Below are positions 59,973-64,000 of a stretch of 64,000 bases of DNA, piece after piece; positions within the stretch are counted from its first letter, which is position 1, and each line of letters opens with the position of its first letter. A model generated the notes under the pieces. That model was not told the origin of the DNA, made no database searches, and worked only from the letters and a program-made list of their open reading frames with translations. The stretch lies in contig NZ_LQMT02000017.1 in assembly GCF_001620365.2 (NCBI RefSeq), forward strand, positions 1-64,000. The letters are read 5' to 3'. Both the position numbers and the translations under genes were made by a program. The DNA comes from Amycolatopsis keratiniphila subsp. keratiniphila (GTDB lineage: Bacteria > Actinomycetota > Actinomycetes > Mycobacteriales > Pseudonocardiaceae).

Positions 59973-60476
59973 ATGGCGGAACCCGCCCGTTCGGGCTGTC
60001 CGATCAACGCCGCGGTCGAGGCGTTAGGCGACAGCTGGAGCCTGCTCGTGCTGCGGGACATCGTGTTCGGCACCCGGCGGCATTTCCGGGAGCTGCTCGC
60101 CGGATCCGAAGAAGGGATCGCTTCCAACATCCTGTCCGACAGACTGAAGCGGCTGGTCAAAGCCGGCCTGCTGACCCGAGAGGACGCCGGCCCCGGCAAA
60201 CGGGCCGCGTACAGCCTGACCGAAGCGTCGATCCAGCTGGTCCCCGTGTTCGCGCACCTCGGTTCCTGGGGGCTCCGGCATCGTCCGACGACCGAGCGCC
60301 TGAGGGTGCGGGCCGAACTGCTCGCCGAGGGCGGGCCGGAACTGTGGGCCGAGTTCATGGCGGAACTGCGGGTCGTCCACCTGGGAGCCCCGGCCAAGGA
60401 AGGCCCCAGCGTGCTGGAACGCCTCGCCGCCGCTTACGAAGCGGCCCTCCAAAAGCCGACTGGGCATTCCTCGTAG
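59973..60476 (+). CDS. HxlR-family transcriptional regulator
   Basis: 167 residues. SGCPINAAVEALGDSWSLLVLRDIVFGTRRHFRELLAGSEEGIASNILSDRLKRL is the winged helix, with the Cys near residue 8. The start follows GGGAGGTGAAGGG. The 92-bp divergent gap contains dyads GATTGC/GCAATC (59895-59911) and TGGTTTGCAACCA (59939-59951), candidate sites for this protein. Confidence 0.9.
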   Translation: MAEPARSGCPINAAVEALGDSWSLLVLRDIVFGTRRHFRELLAGSEEGIASNILSDRLKRLVKAGLLTREDAGPGKRAAYSLTEASIQLVPVFAHLGSWGLRHRPTTERLRVRAELLAEGGPELWAEFMAELRVVHLGAPAKEGPSVLERLAAAYEAALQKPTGHSS

Positions 60477-60593
60477 CACCCGCGCCCTCACCACGCATCC
60501 CGTTGATTGTTCTTCCCGAATCAAGGGTTCCGGTCAACCCGCCCCCGGGATGTAGTAGCCCGCGACGAAGCGACGGGCTGGTGGGGAGAGGGA

Positions 60594-61850
60594 ATGAGCT
60601 CAGCGGAGGGTGTTGTCCTGGTGATCGGCTGCGGGATGCGGCCGTACCGGGAGTACCTGTTGGCGTCGGCCGGGCACCGGCATCCCTTGTGGTTGTTCAA
60701 CGGGACCGAACCGACCTGGCAGGAGCGCTACATCACCGGCGCCACGGTGCTGGACACGCAGGACCAGGACGCCGTGCTGGCCGCGGCCCGCGCACTCCAC
60801 GCCACCACGCCGGTGCTCGGCGTGGTGTCCTGGGACGAGGCGCTGATCGTGGCGGCGGCGCATGTCGCGGACGAACTCGGCGTCCCGGGCGCCGGACTCT
60901 CCGCGATCGAAGGCTGCCGTGACAAGTGGTTCAGCCGGCGGACGCTCACCGCGGCCGGGGTCGCGCAGCCGGATTTCGGGTTCGTGCACGACGACGACCA
61001 GGCGGTCAGTGTCGCGGATCGGATCGGATATCCGGTCGTCGTCAAACCTCGCGGCGGCGGGGCCAGTATCGGCGTCAGTCTCGCGGAAGACGCCGAGGCG
61101 GTGCGGAAGGCGTTCCGGACCGCGGAGGATGCCAGCTTCAACGGCTCTCCCGCCTACAAGGGCGGGGCACTGGTCGAGGAGTACCTGAGCGGCCCGGAGA
61201 TCAGTGTCGACGGCGCCGTCGTCGATGGCGAGTACACGCCGATGTTCGTCGCGCGCAAGACGGTCGGCATGCATCCGTACTTCGAGGAGCTCGGCCACCT
61301 CGTCAGTTCCGCGGACGAACTGCTCGCCGACCCGGCCCTGCGCTCGACGCTGGCCCGCGCGCACGGCGCGATCGACTTCCGGTACGGCATCACCCACACC
61401 GAGCTCAAGCTCACCGAACGCGGGCCGGTGATCGTGGAGATCAACGGCAGGCTCGGCGGCGACCTGATCCCGTTGCTCGCCAAGTTCGCGACCGGGATCG
61501 ACCCCGGTGCGGCCGCGGTCGACGTCGCGCTCGGCATGCGTCCCCATATCCCGCACGAGGCCGAGCCCCGGTGGGTCGGCGTCCGGTTCGGCTACCCGAA
61601 ACAGGACTGTGTCGTCGAGTCCGTGTCCGTGCCGGAATCCTGGCGGAACAACGGGATCCTCGCCGCGGACAGGCTCGTCGAGCCGGGTTCGCGCCTGCGG
61701 CTGCCGCCGGCGGAGTTCATTTCGCGCCACGCGTACGTGATCTGCGCGGGCGCCGATCCCGACGACTGCGAGGCGGTGCTGGACAAGGCCATGGCCCAGG
61801 TCCGGCTGACCGCGCACCCCCTGCTGCCCTCGGTGGCCGCCGGTGGCTGA
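60594..61850 (+). CDS. ATP-grasp ligase
   Basis: 418 residues. Pre-ATP-grasp Rossmann domain (residues 1-115), then the ATP-grasp: DKWFSRRTLTAAGVAQPDFGF, YPVVVKPRGGGASIGVSLAED (binding Lys and Gly-rich loop), ALVEEYLSGPEISVDGAVV, and the metal-binding VIVEINGRLGGDLIPLL. This is the carboxylate-amine ligase branch that makes dipeptides or attaches amino acids to carriers. It begins the putative hydrazine pathway; a gap of 59 bp separates it from the N-hydroxylase. An upstream hairpin (AGCCCG/CGGGCT, 60557-60579) lies close to the start. Confidence 0.85.
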   Translation: MSSAEGVVLVIGCGMRPYREYLLASAGHRHPLWLFNGTEPTWQERYITGATVLDTQDQDAVLAAARALHATTPVLGVVSWDEALIVAAAHVADELGVPGAGLSAIEGCRDKWFSRRTLTAAGVAQPDFGFVHDDDQAVSVADRIGYPVVVKPRGGGASIGVSLAEDAEAVRKAFRTAEDASFNGSPAYKGGALVEEYLSGPEISVDGAVVDGEYTPMFVARKTVGMHPYFEELGHLVSSADELLADPALRSTLARAHGAIDFRYGITHTELKLTERGPVIVEINGRLGGDLIPLLAKFATGIDPGAAAVDVALGMRPHIPHEAEPRWVGVRFGYPKQDCVVESVSVPESWRNNGILAADRLVEPGSRLRLPPAEFISRHAYVICAGADPDDCEAVLDKAMAQVRLTAHPLLPSVAAGG

Positions 61851-61909
61851 CCGCGCACCGGAACCACAGAACACCTTCCCAGCACTCACAAAGATGGCGG
61901 AGCGAACAA

Positions 61910-63223
61910 ATGGCGAACCGTGATGTCGAGCTGCTCGCAGTCGGAGCAGGACCGTCGAACCTGGCCTTGGCCGTGGCGCTGGAAGAGCTCGCGCCCGGCC
62001 TGGCCCGCGAATCGGTCCTGCTCGAACGCGACGAGGAGGTCTCCTGGCAGCGGGGGATGCTCCTGCCCGAAGCCCTCTCGCAGGTCTCCTTCCTCAAGGA
62101 CCTGGTGACCCTGCGCAATCCGCGCAGCCGTTTCTCGTTCCTCAACTACCTGCACGCCACGAACCGGCTCAACGAGTTCGTCAACATGGGCAGCTTCGTC
62201 CCCTACCGGGTGGAACTCGCCGACTATCTCAAGTGGACGGCCGACTCGCTGTCGCTGGTCGACCTGCAGCGCGGCCGTGAATGCCTCGACATCACTCCCG
62301 TGTGGACGGACGGCACGCTCACCGGATGGGACACCCACGTCGCCGACGGCGAGACCATCCGCAGCCGGTACCTGGTGGTCGGCGCCGGCCGCGACGCGCG
62401 GATCCCGGACCGGCTCCGGACGGTGAACCAGGACCGCGTCATCCACAGCACGCAATACCTGCCGAGGATCGCCAAGCTGCGCAAGGATCTCCCGTACCGC
62501 GTCGCGGTGATCGGCGCCGGGCAGAGCGCGGCGGAACTGTTCAGCGCGGTGCAGAAGGACCTGCCCGAATGCAAGCCGACCATGGTGATGCGTTCGATCG
62601 GCCTGAACTACTACGAGAGCAGCAAGTTCAACAACGAGCTGTTCTTCCCGTCCCATGTGGACAAGTTCTTCGAGGCCCGGCCCGAAGCGCGCGAGCAGAT
62701 GCTCAAGGAGATGCACCACACGAACTACTCCGGGCTGGCCCCGGGCACGATGGACGCGCTCTACCGCTCGATCTACCTGGACCGTCTTTCCGGCCGTTCG
62801 CGGCTGAAGATGATCACGATGAACGACATCACCGACGCCCGCGACGAGGGCGACGAGATCGTGCTCGAACTGACGGACCGGCGCACCGGCGAGGTCCAGG
62901 AACTGCGCACCGATCTCGTGCTGCTCGGCACCGGCTTCTCCCCGGAGATGCCGAGGATGGTGCAGGAGATCGCGAAGTCGATCGGGCTGTCGGAGATCAA
63001 GGTGACCCGCGACTACCGGCTGGAGATCGAGCAGCCCGCCACCGCGGCCGTCTACCTCCAGGGCGTCAACGAGGCGACGCACGGGATCGCGGACTCGCTG
63101 CTGAGCGTCCTCGCCCCGCGCGCCAACGACATCCTGCAGGACATCCTCGCCCATCGCGGTGAGAACCCTTCGGTGCCACCGCAGCCGACTTCGGAAACCA
63201 CCCCCATCGTCGCCACCCGCTGA
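61910..63223 (+). CDS. L-lysine/L-ornithine N-hydroxylase
   Basis: 437 residues. FAD motif LLAVGAGPSNLALAVALEE, the K-(D/N)-L-V-T loop FLKDLVTLRNPRSRFSFLNYL, NADPH motif VAVIGAGQSAAELFSAV, and LLGTGFSPEMP near the end, all standard for SidA/IucD-type enzymes. It should hydroxylate the side-chain amine of lysine or ornithine. The neighbouring cupin and MetRS-like genes suggest lysine and a hydrazine product. The start follows GGCGGAGCG. Confidence 0.93.
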   Translation: MANRDVELLAVGAGPSNLALAVALEELAPGLARESVLLERDEEVSWQRGMLLPEALSQVSFLKDLVTLRNPRSRFSFLNYLHATNRLNEFVNMGSFVPYRVELADYLKWTADSLSLVDLQRGRECLDITPVWTDGTLTGWDTHVADGETIRSRYLVVGAGRDARIPDRLRTVNQDRVIHSTQYLPRIAKLRKDLPYRVAVIGAGQSAAELFSAVQKDLPECKPTMVMRSIGLNYYESSKFNNELFFPSHVDKFFEARPEAREQMLKEMHHTNYSGLAPGTMDALYRSIYLDRLSGRSRLKMITMNDITDARDEGDEIVLELTDRRTGEVQELRTDLVLLGTGFSPEMPRMVQEIAKSIGLSEIKVTRDYRLEIEQPATAAVYLQGVNEATHGIADSLLSVLAPRANDILQDILAHRGENPSVPPQPTSETTPIVATR

Positions 63224-63246
63224 CCCACGAGAAGGAAGAGAAAGCC

Positions 63247-63612
63247 ATGGAGATCCGGCCGCTCGAGCGGGAAAAGATGGTCTTCGAGAACGGTGCCTAC
63301 GGCCAGCGGCTCCTGCCGTGGGCGGCGCTGAACGCGCCGTTCGAAGGCGCCTGGGTCACGGTGCCCGCGCACGGCGCGACGGGCGCGCATGCCCACCACG
63401 AGTACGAGATCTTCATCGCCGTCAGCGGCGAGGCGGTCGTCGAGTCCGGGGGAGAGCGCCGTGCCTTCCGGCCCGGCGACATCGAGTTCCACAAGCCCGG
63501 CACCGAGCACCGCATCCTCAACGACGGTGCCGAGGACTTCGAGATGTACGCGATCTGGTGGGACTCCGACATGACGGTGAAGTTCGCCGCCCGCCACGAA
63601 GCGGAGGCGTGA
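63247..63612 (+). CDS. Cupin, probable hydrazine-synthetase half
   Basis: 121 residues, one cupin barrel: GATGAHAHHEYEIFIAVSGEAVVESGGERRAF is the first motif with an H-x-H-H-x-x-E set, and GDIEFHKPGTEHRILN the second with its His. In hydrazine synthetases such as Spb40 or PyrN a zinc cupin forms the N-N bond on an aminoacyl intermediate; there it is fused to a MetRS-like domain. Here the MetRS-like gene follows after two bases, separately. The start follows GAAGGAAGAG. Confidence 0.82.
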   Translation: MEIRPLEREKMVFENGAYGQRLLPWAALNAPFEGAWVTVPAHGATGAHAHHEYEIFIAVSGEAVVESGGERRAFRPGDIEFHKPGTEHRILNDGAEDFEMYAIWWDSDMTVKFAARHEAEA

Positions 63613-63614
63613 GC

Positions 63615-64000
63615 ATGGCCGACAAGCGACCGGTGGTGATCATCGGCGGGCCCCCGACGTCCAACGGCGACCTGCACATCGGGCATATCGCCGGCCCGTA
63701 CCTCGGTGCCGACGTACACCGCCGGTACCTGCGCGCGGCCGGCCGCGAGGCCGTGTTCGCCTCCTGCACCGACGACAGCCAGACCTACCTCGTCACCAGC
63801 GCGGCCAGGGTCGGGCTGACGCCCCCCGAACTGGTGGAGCAGTCGACCGAGAACATCCAGCGCACGTTCGAGGTGATGGGGGTCGAGGTCGATGGCTTCT
63901 CGCCGACCGACGACGGCTACAAGGCGCTCGTCTACGACTACGTCAAACGCTTGTACGACAAGGGAAAGCTGCGCCTGCGCAAGGTCCGCCTGCCCTACAG
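63615..64000 (+). CDS. Methionyl-tRNA-synthetase-like protein (cut by window end)
   Basis: At least 128 residues. The class-I synthetase HIGH motif is plain in IIGGPPTSNGDLHIGHIAGPYLGADV, and FASCTDDSQTY is the MetRS pocket segment. Residues 60-128 follow the MetRS Rossmann fold without the usual four-Cys knuckle so far. ATG 63615 is well spaced from GGAGG; a GTG at 63609 overlaps the cupin stop. With the cupin and N-hydroxylase it should activate an amino acid for N-N bond formation rather than charge a housekeeping tRNA. Confidence 0.85.
   Translation, partial: MADKRPVVIIGGPPTSNGDLHIGHIAGPYLGADVHRRYLRAAGREAVFASCTDDSQTYLVTSAARVGLTPPELVEQSTENIQRTFEVMGVEVDGFSPTDDGYKALVYDYVKRLYDKGKLRLRKVRLPY

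Noticed and set aside
61910-63223. Piperazate pathway (KtzI/KtzT type) for the N-hydroxylase
   Set aside because: No haem piperazate synthase-like gene is present; the cupin and MetRS-like genes fit the hydrazine synthetase model better.

Overview
The window is high-GC actinobacterial DNA, most likely Pseudonocardiales and probably Amycolatopsis. The signs are GC-rich third codon positions, frequent GTG and TTG starts, an SsgA-like cell-division regulator, an F420-dependent glucose-6-phosphate dehydrogenase with three further F420-type oxidoreductases, a mycobacterial-type LexA box, and an AfsR-like NB-ARC/TPR regulator. About 70 protein genes are supported. There is no rRNA, convincing tRNA, CRISPR array, transposase or phage structural gene.

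Layout. 0-7.4 kb: GT39 membrane enzyme, diguanylate cyclase, three minigenes encoding D-N-N-W peptides, MFS exporter, GlxA regulator, small proteins. 7.4-11.5 kb: HEAT/MerR-HEAT operon, SOS-boxed DNA polymerase IV, ribonuclease HI, secreted peptidase-like protein. 11.7-17 kb: response regulator, kinase and GerMN lipoprotein, PAP2 phosphatase, second diguanylate cyclase. 17-26.3 kb: P450, AfsR-like regulator, EamA transporter, GNAT, VOC, zinc alcohol dehydrogenase, CBS protein, DIP1984 protein. 26.6-45.5 kb: F420 enzymes, SsgA-like protein, HxlR, TetR and IclR regulators, secreted flavoenzyme and amidase, Ser/Thr kinase, P450, SDR. 45.5-55.5 kb: a stress block around a SigB/SigF-type sigma factor and its RsbW-like antagonist. 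It includes a six-gene operon (holin-like, DUF3618, DUF4235, NDH-2, hydrolase-like, ThDP enzyme), SRPBCC, DUF3140, a Rho-N-like small protein and UdgX. Several units carry GTTT-N15-17-GGGTA-like promoters. 55.5-60.5 kb: P450, HTH/DUF2975 pair, GNAT, VOC, and a reductase/HxlR pair. 60.6-64 kb: an ATP-grasp ligase, an amino-acid N-hydroxylase, a cupin and a methionyl-tRNA-synthetase-like protein cut by the window end. This set resembles hydrazine (N-N bond) synthetase pathways, but with the cupin and MetRS-like parts on separate genes.

Two further features stand out. (1) Five copies of a D-N-N-W unit are encoded by three minigenes, each with its own Shine-Dalgarno sequence; the two 15-residue copies differ only by synonymous changes and start codon. 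(2) Unrelated intergenic palindromes fall into two fixed geometries, a 47-nt core (17-13-17) and a 37-nt core (15-7-15). They lie mostly between convergent genes, and one copy has become the coding tail of a GNAT gene.
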